From Escherichia coli (GTDB lineage: Bacteria; Pseudomonadota; Gammaproteobacteria; Enterobacterales; Enterobacteriaceae): a DNA stretch of 64,000 nt. Made by a program: the position numbers and the translations under genes. Positions 43,946-56,529 of this stretch are shown one piece after another. The stretch spans positions 2,480,001-2,544,000 of the forward strand of contig CP089930.1 of the NCBI GenBank assembly GCA_021307345.1, read 5' to 3'. Position 1 is the first letter of the stretch. The number at the start of each line of letters is the position of its first letter. Under the pieces are notes generated by a model. That model had not been told where the DNA came from, did no database searches, and saw nothing but the letters and a program-made list of their open reading frames with translations.

Positions 43946-44164
43946 TCATGGAAAACGATTGCATTCACAAAATGACGTTCTGCAAAAGAGACAATGAATG
44001 ACGTTAATCAATTGTTCGAGATGATCAATATCTGTATTCGAGATTTTAAAATATTGATAAAATAAATGTTCTATCTCCAACAAATAGCGCAAAAAAATGT
44101 GATGTACCGCATTATTTATCTGTGGAAATGATTTATTTATAATAAAACTTGATAACTTGCTCAT
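43946..44164 (-). CDS. tdcR: Probable tdc regulator TdcR
   Basis: A 72-codon AT-rich ORF reading MSKLSSFIINKSFPQINN and ending FCECNRFP. The length, divergent orientation and position upstream of tdcA match the 72-residue activator TdcR described for the tdc operon. I could not confirm the residues from memory. The frame extends 26 codons upstream to 44242. It has no recognisable domain, and base composition differs from its neighbours. Confidence 0.5.
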   Translation of the reverse strand: MSKLSSFIINKSFPQINNAVHHIFLRYLLEIEHLFYQYFKISNTDIDHLEQLINVIHCLFCRTSFCECNRFP

Positions 44165-44395
44165 TAAATTTAACTTAAAAGTCGTCTGCGAAATACACGA
44201 TAATTGCTTGAAATATCGCCTAAGAGCATTTTTTAATAACAAAAATTAAGTGTGTCGTTATCGCCATAAAATATGGTTATCCCCCCTCATTTTTTTGATA
44301 AAAGTCAGCCTTTGTGTTGATTTTATTTATCTAACTCATTGATATTAAATGGTTATATGCCTTTAAGGATATACCTGGAAAACTAATGAAAGTTA

Positions 44396-44417
44396 ATTTG
44401 TGAGTGGTCGCACATAT
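44396..44417 (+). promoter_or_regulatory. CRP site of the tdc promoter
   Basis: TGTGA-GTGGTC-GCACA (44399-44414) is close to the CRP consensus TGTGA-N6-TCACA. A -10-like GATACA at 44435-44440 puts the site near -41.5, a class II arrangement. tdc is known to need CRP, and also IHF and anaerobic conditions. The rest of the 313-bp gap to tdcR is AT-rich. Confidence 0.8.
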
Positions 44418-44477
44418 CCTATTCATTGCATTTTGATACACTTCATACCGTCAATGAGGTAATTAACGCGGGTTGTT

Positions 44478-45416
44478 ATGAGCACTATTCTTCTTCCTAA
44501 AACGCAACACCTGGTAGTCTTTCAGGAAGTCATCAGAAGTGGCTCTATTGGCTCGGCTGCAAAAGAATTAGGGTTAACTCAACCAGCGGTCAGTAAAATC
44601 ATTAACGATATCGAAGATTATTTTGGCGTGGAATTAGTGGTGCGGAAAAATACCGGTGTAACGCTGACGCCAGCGGGTCAATTGTTGCTCTCACGCTCCG
44701 AATCCATTACCCGCGAAATGAAAAATATGGTTAATGAGATTAGCGGTATGTCCTCTGATGCAGTCGTGGAGGTCTCATTTGGTTTTCCATCGCTGATCGG
44801 CTTTACCTTTATGTCCGGGATGATCAACAAATTCAAAGAGGTGTTCCCGAAAGCGCAGGTCTCAATGTATGAAGCGCAATTGTCCTCGTTCTTACCGGCT
44901 ATCCGCGACGGGCGTCTGGATTTTGCGATAGGTACGTTAAGTGCAGAAATGAAGCTTCAGGATTTGCATGTCGAGCCGCTGTTCGAGTCAGAGTTCGTAC
45001 TGGTTGCCAGTAAGTCCCGAACATCCACCGGCACCACCACGCTGGAGTCTTTGAAAAACGAACAGTGGGTGTTGCCGCAAACGAATATGGGATACTACAG
45101 CGAACTACTCACCACGTTACAAAGAAATGGCATCAGTATTGAAAACATTGTTAAAACCGACTCAGTCGTGACAATTTATAATCTTGTTCTCAATGCTGAT
45201 TTCTTAACCGTGATTCCCTGCGATATGACTTCACCTTTTGGTTCTAATCAATTTATTACCATTCCGGTTGAGGAAACATTACCGGTAGCGCAATATGCCG
45301 CAGTATGGTCGAAAAATTATCGTATTAAAAAAGCAGCATCGGTTTTGGTGGAATTAGCCAAAGAATATTCATCTTATAATGGGTGTAGACGAAAGCAATT
45401 AATAGAATCTTGTTAG
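44478..45416 (+). CDS. tdcA: LysR-type activator of the tdc operon
   Basis: Activates tdcABCDEFG. It is 312 residues. The LysR helix-turn-helix is at about 10-65 (GSIGSAAKELGLTQPAVSKIINDIE), followed by the co-inducer domain. It is the first gene of the operon, with tdcB 99 bp downstream after a hairpin. Confidence 0.97.
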   Translation: MSTILLPKTQHLVVFQEVIRSGSIGSAAKELGLTQPAVSKIINDIEDYFGVELVVRKNTGVTLTPAGQLLLSRSESITREMKNMVNEISGMSSDAVVEVSFGFPSLIGFTFMSGMINKFKEVFPKAQVSMYEAQLSSFLPAIRDGRLDFAIGTLSAEMKLQDLHVEPLFESEFVLVASKSRTSTGTTTLESLKNEQWVLPQTNMGYYSELLTTLQRNGISIENIVKTDSVVTIYNLVLNADFLTVIPCDMTSPFGSNQFITIPVEETLPVAQYAAVWSKNYRIKKAASVLVELAKEYSSYNGCRRKQLIESC

Positions 45417-45448
45417 TTATTTGTTTTTTTATTTAAACATAAATAATC

Positions 45449-45468
45449 CACCTGCCTTTTTGCAGGTG
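45449..45468 (+). other. Hairpin between tdcA and tdcB
   Basis: CACCTGC / GCAGGTG stem with a CTTTTT loop and no T run after it. It is more likely an mRNA structure than a terminator. Confidence 0.45.
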
Positions 45469-45515
45469 CTGGTTACGGTTACCTACATATTTAATTCAGG
45501 CTAAGAGGTTTTATA

Positions 45516-46505
45516 ATGCATATTACATACGATCTGCCGGTTGCTATTGATGACATTATTGAAGCAAAACAACGTCTGGCTGGGCGAATTTATAAAACAG
45601 GCATGCCTCGATCTAACTATTTTAGCGAACGTTGCAAAGGTGAAATATTCCTTAAGTTTGAAAACATGCAGCGTACCGGGTCATTTAAAATTCGTGGCGC
45701 ATTTAATAAATTAAGCTCCTTAACTGATGCTGAGAAACGTAAAGGTGTAGTGGCTTGTTCAGCAGGGAACCACGCGCAAGGGGTTTCGCTCTCCTGTGCG
45801 ATGTTGGGGATTGATGGTAAAGTTGTAATGCCGAAAGGCGCGCCAAAATCCAAAGTTGCGGCAACGTGTGACTACTCTGCTGAAGTGGTACTGCACGGCG
45901 ACAACTTCAACGACACCATCGCCAAAGTGAGCGAAATTGTCGAAACGGAAGGTCGCATCTTTATTCCACCTTATGATGATCCGAAAGTGATTGCCGGTCA
46001 GGGAACCATTGGGCTGGAAATTATGGAAGATCTTTATGATGTCGATAACGTCATTGTGCCAATTGGCGGTGGCGGTTTAATTGCCGGTATTGCGGTGGCA
46101 ATTAAATCTATTAACCCGACCATTCGTGTTATTGGTGTGCAGTCAGAAAACGTTCACGGCATGGCGGCTTCTTTCCACTCCGGAGAAATAACCACGCACC
46201 GAACTACCGGCACCCTGGCGGATGGTTGTGATGTCGCCCGCCCGGGTAATTTAACTTACGAAATCGTTCGTGAATTAGTCGATGACATCGTGCTGGTTAG
46301 TGAAGACGAAATCAGAAACAGTATGATTGCCTTAATTCAGCGTAATAAAGTCGTTACCGAAGGTGCAGGCGCTTTGGCATGTGCTGCATTATTAAGCGGT
46401 AAATTAGACCAATATATTCAAAACAGAAAAACCGTCAGTATTATTTCTGGCGGTAATATCGATCTTTCTCGCGTCTCTCAAATCACCGGTTTCGTTGACG
46501 CTTAA
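45516..46505 (+). CDS. tdcB: Catabolic threonine dehydratase
   Basis: PLP enzyme that deaminates L-threonine (and serine) to 2-oxobutyrate (or pyruvate) in anaerobic catabolism; AMP activates it. It is 329 residues. The PLP lysine is Lys58 in TGSFKIRGA, and the phosphate loop is IGGGGLIAG. It lacks the C-terminal regulatory domain of biosynthetic IlvA, which fits the catabolic enzyme. Confidence 0.98.
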   Translation: MHITYDLPVAIDDIIEAKQRLAGRIYKTGMPRSNYFSERCKGEIFLKFENMQRTGSFKIRGAFNKLSSLTDAEKRKGVVACSAGNHAQGVSLSCAMLGIDGKVVMPKGAPKSKVAATCDYSAEVVLHGDNFNDTIAKVSEIVETEGRIFIPPYDDPKVIAGQGTIGLEIMEDLYDVDNVIVPIGGGGLIAGIAVAIKSINPTIRVIGVQSENVHGMAASFHSGEITTHRTTGTLADGCDVARPGNLTYEIVRELVDDIVLVSEDEIRNSMIALIQRNKVVTEGAGALACAALLSGKLDQYIQNRKTVSIISGGNIDLSRVSQITGFVDA

Positions 46506-46523
46506 TTAATTCGTTGAGGATAG

Positions 46524-47858
<1,335 letters not shown>

Positions 47859-47883
47859 TCCATAACTCAGGATGAGAAAAGAG

Positions 47884-49092
47884 ATGAATGAATTTCCGGT
47901 TGTTTTGGTTATTAACTGTGGTTCGTCTTCGATTAAGTTTTCCGTGCTCGATACCTGTGACTGTGAAGTATTAATGTCAGGTATTGCCGATGGTATTAAC
48001 TCGGAAAATGCATTCTTATCCGTAAATGGGGGAGAGCCAGCACCGCTGGCTCACCACAGCTACGAAGGTGCATTGAAGGCAATCGCATTTGAACTGGAAA
48101 AACGGAATTTAAATGACAGTGTGGCCTTAATTGGCCACCGCATCGCCCACGGCGGCAGTATTTTTACCGAGTCCGCTATTATTACCGATGAGGTCATTGA
48201 TAATATCCGCCGCGTTTCTCCACTGGCTCCGCTGCATAATTACGCCAATTTAAGTGGCATTGAATCGGCGCAGCAATTATTTCCTGGCGTAACTCAGGTG
48301 GCGGTATTTGATACCAGTTTCCACCAGACGATGGCTCCAGAGGCTTATTTATACGGCCTGCCGTGGAAATATTATGAAGAGTTAGGTGTGCGCCGTTATG
48401 GTTTCCACGGAACCTCGCACCGCTATGTTTCCCAGCGCGCCCATTCGCTGCTGGACCTGGCGGAAGATGACTCCGGGCTGGTTGTGGCGCATCTTGGTAA
48501 TGGCGCGTCAATCTGCGCGGTTCGTAACGGTCAGAGCGTAGATACCTCAATGGGAATGACGCCGCTGGAAGGCTTGATGATGGGGACGCGCAGTGGTGAT
48601 GTCGACTTCGGCGCGATGTCCTGGGTTGCCAGTCAAACCAATCAGAGCCTGGGCGATCTGGAACGCATAGTGAATAAAGAGTCGGGATTATTAGGTATTT
48701 CCGGTCTTTCTTCCGACCTGCGCGTACTGGAAAAAGCCTGGCATGAAGGACACGAGCGCGCACAACTGGCAATTAAAACTTTTGTTCATCGAATTGCCCG
48801 TCATATTGCCGGACACGCTGCCTCATTACATCGTCTGGATGGCATTATATTTACCGGCGGAATAGGCGAAAACTCAAGTTTAATTCGTCGTCTGGTCATG
48901 GAACATTTAGCCGTATTAGGCGTTGAGATTGATGTGGAAATGAATAATCAATCTAATTCCTACGGTGAACGTATTATTTCCAGTGAAAATGCGCGCGTAA
49001 TTTGCGCCGTTATTCCGACTAATGAAGAAAAAATGATTGCCTTAGATGCAATTCATTTAGGCAAAGTTAACGCTCCCGCAGAATTTGCATAA
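47884..49092 (+). CDS. tdcD: Propionate kinase TdcD
   Basis: Makes ATP and propionate from propionyl phosphate at the end of threonine fermentation; it also accepts acetate. It is 402 residues of the ASKHA acetokinase family, with [11 protein letters not shown] at the N-terminus, [10 protein letters not shown], and [10 protein letters not shown] near the C-terminus. I chose ATG 47884 ([13 protein letters not shown]) over an ATG four codons earlier. Confidence 0.97.
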   Translation: MNEFPVVLVINCGSSSIKFSVLDTCDCEVLMSGIADGINSENAFLSVNGGEPAPLAHHSYEGALKAIAFELEKRNLNDSVALIGHRIAHGGSIFTESAIITDEVIDNIRRVSPLAPLHNYANLSGIESAQQLFPGVTQVAVFDTSFHQTMAPEAYLYGLPWKYYEELGVRRYGFHGTSHRYVSQRAHSLLDLAEDDSGLVVAHLGNGASICAVRNGQSVDTSMGMTPLEGLMMGTRSGDVDFGAMSWVASQTNQSLGDLERIVNKESGLLGISGLSSDLRVLEKAWHEGHERAQLAIKTFVHRIARHIAGHAASLHRLDGIIFTGGIGENSSLIRRLVMEHLAVLGVEIDVEMNNQSNSYGERIISSENARVICAVIPTNEEKMIALDAIHLGKVNAPAEFA

Positions 49093-49125
49093 TTTAGTTG
49101 AAGTCTTGTAGAGAGATTATTTTTC

Positions 49126-51420
49126 ATGAAGGTAGATATTGATACCAGCGATAAGCTGTACGCCGACGCATGGCTTGGCTTTAAAGGTACGGACTGGAAA
49201 AACGAAATTAATGTCCGCGATTTTATTCAACACAACTATACGCCTTATGAAGGTGATGAATCTTTCCTTGCTGAAGCAACGCCAGCGACCACGGCATTGT
49301 GGGAAAAAGTAATGGAAGGCATTCGTATCGAAAATGCGACCCACGCGCCGGTTGATTTCGATACTAATATTGCCACTACCATTACCGCCCATGATGCTGG
49401 TTATATTAATCAGCCGCTGGAAAAAATTGTTGGTCTGCAAACCGATGCGCCGTTAAAGCGCGCGCTGCATCCGTTTGGCGGCATTAATATGATTAAAAGT
49501 TCATTCCACGCATATGGCCGTGAAATGGACAGCGAATTTGAGTACATCTTTACCGATCTGCGTAAAACCCATAATCAGGGCGTATTTGATGTTTACTCAC
49601 CGGATATGCTGCGCTGCCGTAAATCTGGCGTTCTGACCGGTTTGCCGGACGGTTATGGTCGTGGGCGCATTATTGGTGACTATCGCCGCGTGGCGCTGTA
49701 CGGCATCAGTTATCTGGTACGTGAACGCGAACTGCAATTTGCCGATCTCCAGTCTCGTCTGGAAAAAGGTGAGGATCTTGAAGCCACCATCCGTCTGCGT
49801 GAAGAGCTGGCAGAACATCGTCATGCGCTGTTGCAGATTCAGGAAATGGCGGCGAAATACGGCTTCGACATCTCCCGTCCGGCGCAGAATGCGCAGGAAG
49901 CGGTGCAGTGGCTCTACTTCGCTTACCTGGCGGCGGTGAAATCGCAAAACGGCGGCGCAATGTCTCTGGGTCGTACCGCATCGTTCCTCGATATCTACAT
50001 TGAGCGCGACTTTAAAGCCGGCGTGCTTAATGAGCAGCAGGCGCAGGAACTGATCGACCACTTCATCATGAAGATCCGCATGGTGCGCTTCCTGCGTACA
50101 CCGGAATTTGATTCGTTGTTCTCCGGCGACCCCATCTGGGCGACGGAAGTGATCGGCGGGATGGGGCTGGACGGTCGTACGCTGGTGACCAAAAACTCCT
50201 TCCGCTATTTGCACACCCTGCACACTATGGGGCCAGCACCGGAACCTAACCTGACCATTCTTTGGTCGGAAGCATTGCCGATTGCCTTCAAAAAATATGC
50301 GGCGCAAGTATCTATCGTCACCTCTTCTTTGCAGTATGAAAACGACGATCTGATGCGTACTGACTTCAACAGCGACGATTACGCGATTGCCTGCTGCGTC
50401 AGCCCAATGGTGATTGGTAAGCAGATGCAGTTCTTCGGCGCACGCGCTAACCTGGCGAAAACACTGCTGTACGCAATCAACGGCGGGGTGGACGAGAAGC
50501 TGAAGATTCAGGTCGGCCCGAAAACGGCACCATTGATGGACGACGTGCTGGATTACAACAAAGTCATGGACAGCCTCGATCATTTCATGGACTGGCTGGC
50601 GGTGCAGTACATCAGCGCGCTGAACATCATCCACTACATGCACGACAAGTACAGCTATGAAGCCTCGCTGATGGCGCTGCACGATCGTGATGTCTATCGC
50701 ACCATGGCTTGCGGCATCGCGGGTCTGTCGGTGGCGACGGATTCACTTTCCGCCATTAAATATGCCCGTGTGAAACCCATCCGTGACGAAAACGGTCTAG
50801 CGGTGGATTTTGAAATCGATGGCGAATATCCACAGTACGGTAACAACGACGAGCGCGTAGACAGCATCGCTTGTGACCTGGTTGAACGCTTTATGAAGAA
50901 AATTAAAGCACTGCCAACCTATCGCAACGCCGTGCCGACCCAGTCGATCCTGACTATCACTTCTAACGTGGTGTACGGACAGAAAACCGGTAACACACCG
51001 GACGGTCGCCGCGCGGGTACGCCGTTTGCGCCGGGCGCTAACCCGATGCACGGTCGTGACCGCAAAGGCGCGGTAGCCTCGCTGACTTCCGTGGCGAAAC
51101 TGCCGTTCACTTACGCCAAAGACGGTATTTCGTACACCTTCTCGATCGTCCCGGCGGCGCTGGGTAAAGAAGATCCGGTACGCAAAACCAACCTTGTTGG
51201 TCTGCTGGATGGATATTTCCATCACGAAGCGGACATCGAAGGCGGTCAACATCTCAACGTTAACGTTATGAATCGGGAAATGTTGTTGGATGCCATTGAG
51301 CACCCGGAAAAATACCCGAACCTGACAATCCGTGTCTCTGGCTACGCTGTGCGCTTTAACGCGCTGACCCGCGAACAGCAACAGGATGTGATTTCACGTA
51401 CCTTTACCCAGGCGCTCTGA
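49126..51420 (+). CDS. tdcE: 2-ketobutyrate formate-lyase TdcE
   Basis: Glycyl-radical enzyme that splits 2-oxobutyrate (or pyruvate) with CoA into propionyl-CoA (acetyl-CoA) and formate. It is 764 residues. The active cysteine pair is Cys423-Cys424 in AIACCVSPM. The radical glycine is Gly739 in RVSGYAV. It is activated by PflA, which is encoded elsewhere, and works only without oxygen. Confidence 0.98.
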   Translation: MKVDIDTSDKLYADAWLGFKGTDWKNEINVRDFIQHNYTPYEGDESFLAEATPATTALWEKVMEGIRIENATHAPVDFDTNIATTITAHDAGYINQPLEKIVGLQTDAPLKRALHPFGGINMIKSSFHAYGREMDSEFEYIFTDLRKTHNQGVFDVYSPDMLRCRKSGVLTGLPDGYGRGRIIGDYRRVALYGISYLVRERELQFADLQSRLEKGEDLEATIRLREELAEHRHALLQIQEMAAKYGFDISRPAQNAQEAVQWLYFAYLAAVKSQNGGAMSLGRTASFLDIYIERDFKAGVLNEQQAQELIDHFIMKIRMVRFLRTPEFDSLFSGDPIWATEVIGGMGLDGRTLVTKNSFRYLHTLHTMGPAPEPNLTILWSEALPIAFKKYAAQVSIVTSSLQYENDDLMRTDFNSDDYAIACCVSPMVIGKQMQFFGARANLAKTLLYAINGGVDEKLKIQVGPKTAPLMDDVLDYNKVMDSLDHFMDWLAVQYISALNIIHYMHDKYSYEASLMALHDRDVYRTMACGIAGLSVATDSLSAIKYARVKPIRDENGLAVDFEIDGEYPQYGNNDERVDSIACDLVERFMKKIKALPTYRNAVPTQSILTITSNVVYGQKTGNTPDGRRAGTPFAPGANPMHGRDRKGAVASLTSVAKLPFTYAKDGISYTFSIVPAALGKEDPVRKTNLVGLLDGYFHHEADIEGGQHLNVNVMNREMLLDAIEHPEKYPNLTIRVSGYAVRFNALTREQQQDVISRTFTQAL

Positions 51421-51433
51421 CGCCGGAGGATGT

Positions 51434-51823
51434 ATGAAAAAGATTATCGAAACGCAACGTGCCCCTGGCGCAATCGGCCCTTATGTTCAGGGCGTTGATT
51501 TAGGCAGCATGGTCTTCACCTCCGGGCAAATTCCGGTTTGCCCGCAGACCGGCGAGATCCCGGCTGATGTGAAAGATCAGGCGCGTTTAAGCCTTGAAAA
51601 CGTCAAAGCGATCGTGGTTGCTGCTGGCCTCACCGTGGGCGATATCATCAAGATGACGGTATTCATCACCGATCTGAACGACTTTGCCACTATCAATGAA
51701 GTCTATAAGCAGTTCTTCGATGAGCATCAGGCGACTTACCCGACCCGTAGCTGCGTGCAGGTCGCGCGTTTGCCGAAAGATGTGAAGCTGGAAATTGAAG
51801 CTATCGCAGTACGTAGCGTGTAA
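51434..51823 (+). CDS. tdcF: RidA-family enamine/imine deaminase TdcF
   Basis: A 129-residue YjgF/RidA protein. It probably hydrolyses the reactive enamine/imine released by threonine and serine dehydratases, or binds 2-oxobutyrate. Family features are AIGPYVQGV near the N-terminus and the conserved Arg in RSCVQVARLP. It is 13 bp after tdcE. Confidence 0.95.
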   Translation: MKKIIETQRAPGAIGPYVQGVDLGSMVFTSGQIPVCPQTGEIPADVKDQARLSLENVKAIVVAAGLTVGDIIKMTVFITDLNDFATINEVYKQFFDEHQATYPTRSCVQVARLPKDVKLEIEAIAVRSV

Positions 51824-51891
51824 AGCCCGGAGCGGGGCGATTGCAGAGTCGTCCCGCCCTCTTCACAGAATGGCAATCCGAGAGTGTGGTT

Positions 51892-53256
51892 ATGATTAGT
51901 GCATTCGATATTTTCAAAATTGGTATTGGCCCCTCCAGTTCGCATACCGTGGGGCCAATGAATGCTGGAAAAAGTTTTATCGACCGACTGGTGAGTAGTG
52001 GCTTATTAACTGCAACAAGTCATATTGTGGTCGATCTTTACGGGTCGTTGTCACTGACGGGCAAAGGCCATGCCACGGATATCGCCATCATTATGGGACT
52101 GGCAGGAAACAGCCCGCAGGATGTTGTTATTGATGAGATCCCTGCATTTATTGAACTTGTGACGCGCAGTGGGCGACTGCCGGTGGCTTCTGGTGCGCAT
52201 ATTGTTGATTTTCCTGTAGCAAAGAACATTATCTTCCATCCCGAAATGTTGTCTCGTCATGAGAACGGGATGCGGATTACTGCCTGGAACGGGCAGGAAG
52301 AGCTATTAAGCAAAACCTATTACTCTGTCGGCGGCGGTTTTATCGTTGAAGAAGAACACTTCGGCCTGTCGCACGATGTCGAAACACCCGTACCTTATGA
52401 CTTCCACTCGGCAGGCGAACTGCTGAAAATGTGTGATTACAACGGCCTGTCTATTTCTGGCCTGATGATGCATAACGAGCTGGCGCTGCGCAGCAAAGCG
52501 GAAATTGATGCAGGGTTTGCTCGTATCTGGCAGGTGATGCACGACGGTATTGAACGCGGCATGAATACCGAAGGCGTATTGCCTGGCCCGCTCAATGTCC
52601 CACGCCGGGCGGTGGCGCTGCGCCGTTTGCTGGTCTCTAGTGACAATATCTCTAACGATCCAATGAACGTCATCGACTGGATCAATATGTTTGCTCTGGC
52701 GGTCAGCGAAGAAAACGCCGCTGGCGGACGTGTAGTGACAGCACCAACTAACGGCGCTTGCGGTATTATTCCGGCAGTGCTGGCCTATTACGATAAATTC
52801 CGCCGTCCGCTCAATGAGCGATCCATCGCCCGTTTTCTACTGGCGGCTGGCGCTATTGGCGCGCTGTATAAAATGAATGCCTCCATCTCTGGTGCGGAAG
52901 TGGGGTGTCAGGGCGAAATTGGCGTGGCCTGTTCGATGGCGGCGGCAGGGTTAACCGAACTGCTGGGCGGCAGCCCGGCGCAGGTATGCAATGCGGCGGA
53001 AATCGCTATGGAGCATAACCTTGGGCTGACTTGCGATCCGGTTGCCGGACAAGTGCAAATTCCGTGTATTGAACGTAACGCTATCAACGCTGTGAAAGCG
53101 GTAAACGCCGCGCGGATGGCAATGCGGCGTACCTCTGCACCGCGTGTTTCGCTCGATAAAGTGATCGAGACGATGTATGAAACCGGCAAAGATATGAACG
53201 ATAAATACCGCGAAACTTCACGCGGAGGACTGGCGATAAAAGTGGTCTGCGGCTGA
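51892..53256 (+). CDS. tdcG: L-serine dehydratase TdcG
   Basis: Oxygen-sensitive 4Fe-4S enzyme that converts L-serine to pyruvate and ammonia. It is 454 residues from ATG 51892 (MISAFDIFKIGIGPSSSHT), the standard length of SdaA/SdaB relatives. The cluster cysteines lie in TNGACGI, EVGCQGE and LTCDPV. An upstream in-frame extension to 51841 is rejected. It is the last gene of the tdc operon. Confidence 0.97.
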   Translation: MISAFDIFKIGIGPSSSHTVGPMNAGKSFIDRLVSSGLLTATSHIVVDLYGSLSLTGKGHATDIAIIMGLAGNSPQDVVIDEIPAFIELVTRSGRLPVASGAHIVDFPVAKNIIFHPEMLSRHENGMRITAWNGQEELLSKTYYSVGGGFIVEEEHFGLSHDVETPVPYDFHSAGELLKMCDYNGLSISGLMMHNELALRSKAEIDAGFARIWQVMHDGIERGMNTEGVLPGPLNVPRRAVALRRLLVSSDNISNDPMNVIDWINMFALAVSEENAAGGRVVTAPTNGACGIIPAVLAYYDKFRRPLNERSIARFLLAAGAIGALYKMNASISGAEVGCQGEIGVACSMAAAGLTELLGGSPAQVCNAAEIAMEHNLGLTCDPVAGQVQIPCIERNAINAVKAVNAARMAMRRTSAPRVSLDKVIETMYETGKDMNDKYRETSRGGLAIKVVCG

Positions 53257-53278
53257 TATTTCATCCGCATTTATCTTT

Positions 53279-53306
53279 GGGTGCACAAAATGTGCACCCT
53301 TTTTTA
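53279..53306 (+). terminator. tdc operon terminator
   Basis: GGGTGCACA / TGTGCACCC perfect 9-bp stem with an AAA loop and a six-T run, 22 bp after tdcG. Confidence 0.93.
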
Positions 53307-53532
53307 TTGTGATCTGCCGCAAATAGAGAATAATTGTTTCTTTTCTGTTGATTTTATAGAAAATTATTATCCATAACTGCTATTTCAAAGTCTTGATTGT
53401 GAAGATTTTCTCTAACCTCACGCGTATCATTTCTTCATTCTAATAACTCGCCTGCAAAAAACGTAGACCGCGTATCGCCTTGATGCGGCTCGAAAAAAAT
53501 AAAAAGCCCTACAAAATATTGAGCGAGAAATT

Positions 53533-54864
53533 ATGGAAATTGCAACGAATAAAGGCGTTATTGCAGACGCTTCGACCCCGGCGGGTCGTGCTGGAATGAG
53601 TGAAAGTGAATGGCGTGAAGCAATCAAATTCGACAGTACCGACACCGGCTGGGTGATTATGAGTATCGGGATGGCGATTGGCGCGGGGATTGTTTTTCTC
53701 CCGGTACAGGTCGGATTGATGGGATTGTGGGTATTTTTGCTCTCATCAGTGATTGGTTACCCGGCAATGTATCTGTTTCAGCGGTTGTTTATTAATACGC
53801 TGGCAGAATCACCGGAGTGTAAAGATTACCCCAGCGTCATCAGCGGTTATTTAGGTAAAAACTGGGGCATCCTGTTAGGTGCACTCTATTTCGTGATGTT
53901 GGTGATCTGGATGTTCGTCTATTCCACCGCCATCACCAACGATAGCGCCTCCTATTTACATACTTTTGGCGTGACGGAAAGCGTGCTATCAGACAATCCG
54001 TTTTATGGACTGGTACTGATTTGCATTCTGGTAGCCATCTCCTCACGCGGCGAGAAACTGTTATTCAAGATTTCGACTGGCATGGTTCTGACCAAGCTAC
54101 TGGTGGTCGCGGCGCTGGGCGTGTCGATGGTGGGAATGTGGCATCTGTATAACGTGGGTTCGCTGCCGCCGCTGGGGCTACTGGTGAAAAACGCCATTAT
54201 TACGCTGCCGTTTACCCTGACGTCGATTCTGTTTATCCAGACATTAAGCCCGATGGTGATTTCCTATCGCTCGCGGGAAAAATCGATTGAAGTAGCGCGG
54301 CATAAAGCGTTGCGGGCAATGAACATCGCGTTCGGCATTCTGTTTGTTACCGTCTTTTTCTACGCCGTGTCGTTCACGCTGGCGATGGGACATGACGAAG
54401 CGGTAAAAGCCTACGAGCAGAATATTTCCGCGCTGGCGATTGCCGCACAGTTTATTAGCGGTGACGGTGCAGCGTGGGTAAAAGTGGTTAGTGTCATTCT
54501 CAATATCTTTGCCGTAATGACCGCGTTTTTTGGCGTCTATTTAGGCTTCCGTGAAGCAACGCAAGGGATCGTAATGAACATCCTGCGCCGCAAGATACCG
54601 GCCGAGAAGATTAACGAAACTCTCGTTCAGCGCGGCATCATGATTTTCGCCATTTTACTGGCCTGGAGCGCCATCGTACTGAACGCGCCGGTGTTGAGCT
54701 TCACCTCTATCTGTAGCCCGATATTCGGCATGGTAGGGTGCCTGATCCCGGCGTGGCTGGTTTACAAAGTACCGGCATTGCACAAATACAAAGGGATGTC
54801 TCTGTACCTGATTATCGTCACCGGTTTGTTGCTTTGCGTTTCTCCGTTCCTGGCATTTTCTTGA
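53533..54864 (+). CDS. cyuP: L-cysteine (D/L-serine) transporter CyuP (DlsT, YhaO)
   Basis: A 443-residue inner-membrane permease of the hydroxy/aromatic amino acid family, paralogous to TdcC, with about 11 helices and the motif GMAIGAGIVFLPVQVG (about 47-62). It imports cysteine for use by CyuA. The 226 bp between the tdc terminator and this gene is AT-rich and should hold the CyuR-controlled promoter, though I could not define the operator. Confidence 0.92.
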   Translation: MEIATNKGVIADASTPAGRAGMSESEWREAIKFDSTDTGWVIMSIGMAIGAGIVFLPVQVGLMGLWVFLLSSVIGYPAMYLFQRLFINTLAESPECKDYPSVISGYLGKNWGILLGALYFVMLVIWMFVYSTAITNDSASYLHTFGVTESVLSDNPFYGLVLICILVAISSRGEKLLFKISTGMVLTKLLVVAALGVSMVGMWHLYNVGSLPPLGLLVKNAIITLPFTLTSILFIQTLSPMVISYRSREKSIEVARHKALRAMNIAFGILFVTVFFYAVSFTLAMGHDEAVKAYEQNISALAIAAQFISGDGAAWVKVVSVILNIFAVMTAFFGVYLGFREATQGIVMNILRRKIPAEKINETLVQRGIMIFAILLAWSAIVLNAPVLSFTSICSPIFGMVGCLIPAWLVYKVPALHKYKGMSLYLIIVTGLLLCVSPFLAFS

Positions 54865-54891
54865 TTTACCTGAAATTTTAAGGTTTTTATT

Positions 54892-56202
54892 ATGTTTGAT
54901 TCGACTTTAAATCCGTTATGGCAGCGTTACATCCTCGCCGTTCAGGAGGAAGTAAAACCGGCGCTGGGATGTACTGAACCTATTTCACTGGCGCTGGCAG
55001 CGGCGGTTGCTGCGGCAGAACTGGAAGGTCCGGTTGAACGTGTAGAAGCCTGGGTTTCGCCAAATCTGATGAAGAACGGTCTGGGCGTTACTGTTCCCGG
55101 CACGGGAATGGTGGGACTGCCGATTGCGGCGGCGCTGGGAGCGTTAGGTGGAAATGCCAAAGCCGGGCTGGAAGTGCTGAAAGACGCAACTGCGCAGGCG
55201 ATTGCTGATGCCAAAGCATTGCTGGCGGCGGGGAAAGTCTCGGTTAAGATCCAGGAACCTTGCGACGAGATCCTCTTCTCACGCGCCAAAGTCTGGAACG
55301 GCGAGAAGTGGGCGTGTGTCACCATCGTCGGTGGACATACCAACATTGTGCATATTGAGACGCACAATGGCGTGGTATTTGCCCAGCAGGCATGTGTGAC
55401 AGAGGGGGAGCAAGAGTCGCCGCTGGCGGTGCTCTCCAGAACGACGCTCGCCGAGATCCTGAAGTTCGTCAATGAAGTCCCGTTTGAGGCGATCCGCTTT
55501 ATTCTCGATTCTGCGAAGTTAAACTGTGCATTATCGCAGGAAGGTTTGAGTGGCAACTGGGGGCTGCATATTGGCGCAACGCTGGAAAAACAGTGTGCGC
55601 GCGGTTTGTTGGCGAAGGATCTCTCCTCGTCGATTGTGATTCGTACCAGCGCGGCATCTGATGCGCGTATGGGCGGCGCAACGCTTCCGGCGATGAGTAA
55701 CTCCGGTTCTGGTAACCAGGGGATCACCGCGACAATGCCCGTAGTGGTGGTCGCGGAACACTTCGGGGTGGATGATGAACGGCTGGCACGCGCGCTGATG
55801 CTTTCGCATTTGAGCGCGATTTACATCCATAACCAGTTGCCGCGTTTATCCGCGCTGTGCGCGGCGACGACGGCAGCAATGGGGGCTGCCGCTGGGATGG
55901 CGTGGCTGGTGGATGGGCGTTATGAAACGATCTCTATGGCTATCAGCAGTATGATCGGCGATGTCAGCGGCATGATTTGCGATGGTGCGTCGAACAGTTG
56001 TGCGATGAAGGTTTCGACCAGTGCTTCGGCAGCGTGGAAAGCGGTGTTAATGGCGCTGGATGATACCGCCGTGACCGGCAATGAAGGGATTGTGGCGCAT
56101 GATGTTGAGCAGTCGATTGCCAATCTGTGTGCGCTGGCAAGCCATTCGATGCAGCAAACGGATCGGCAGATTATCGAGATTATGGCGAGCAAGGCCAGAT
56201 AA
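54892..56202 (+). CDS. cyuA: L-cysteine desulfidase CyuA (YhaM)
   Basis: Breaks L-cysteine to pyruvate, ammonia and sulfide; it is the main anaerobic cysteine-degrading enzyme and a 4Fe-4S protein. It is 436 residues. Conserved cysteines are in ALGCTEPIS near the N-terminus and in [13 protein letters not shown] near the C-terminus, with a SGSGNQG loop between. It is 27 bp after cyuP in one operon. Confidence 0.93.
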   Translation: MFDSTLNPLWQRYILAVQEEVKPALGCTEPISLALAAAVAAAELEGPVERVEAWVSPNLMKNGLGVTVPGTGMVGLPIAAALGALGGNAKAGLEVLKDATAQAIADAKALLAAGKVSVKIQEPCDEILFSRAKVWNGEKWACVTIVGGHTNIVHIETHNGVVFAQQACVTEGEQESPLAVLSRTTLAEILKFVNEVPFEAIRFILDSAKLNCALSQEGLSGNWGLHIGATLEKQCARGLLAKDLSSSIVIRTSAASDARMGGATLPAMSNSGSGNQGITATMPVVVVAEHFGVDDERLARALMLSHLSAIYIHNQLPRLSALCAATTAAMGAAAGMAWLVDGRYETISMAISSMIGDVSGMICDGASNSCAMKVSTSASAAWKAVLMALDDTAVTGNEGIVAHDVEQSIANLCALASHSMQQTDRQIIEIMASKAR

Positions 56203-56228
56203 GCGGCGAGTCTTGGGTATCGTACCTG

Positions 56229-56335
<107 letters not shown>

Positions 56336-56342
56336 CCTGTCT

Positions 56343-56507
56343 TTATGCGGCGGCTTCATCCTCGGCTAACCGCGTTTCGGCATCAGCTACTATCGCTTCC
56401 AGCTCGCTCAACATCTCTTCATAGCCAAAGTTTTTAGTTGCGCGAGTGGTTTCTTTCGCCACAACGGGCTTCACTGACTGGCGTTTCTTCGCCGATTTTT
56501 TACTCAT
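56343..56507 (-). CDS. yhaL: Small protein YhaL
   Basis: A 54-codon ORF with a Lys-rich N-terminus (MSKKSAKKRQSVKP) and an acidic helical C-terminus (MLSELEAIVADAETRLAED) that resembles exonuclease VII small subunit-type helices. ATG 56507 has GGGAGAAG upstream; an ATG directly before it is also possible. The function is unknown. It is 22 bp after yhaK. Confidence 0.85.
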   Translation of the reverse strand: MSKKSAKKRQSVKPVVAKETTRATKNFGYEEMLSELEAIVADAETRLAEDEAAA

Positions 56508-56529
56508 CATCTTCTCCCTGTAAAAACAA

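Noticed and set aside
49597-50682. A 361-codon ORF antisense to tdcE
   Set aside because: Shadow of a long, strongly biased gene; no start signal or recognisable domain.
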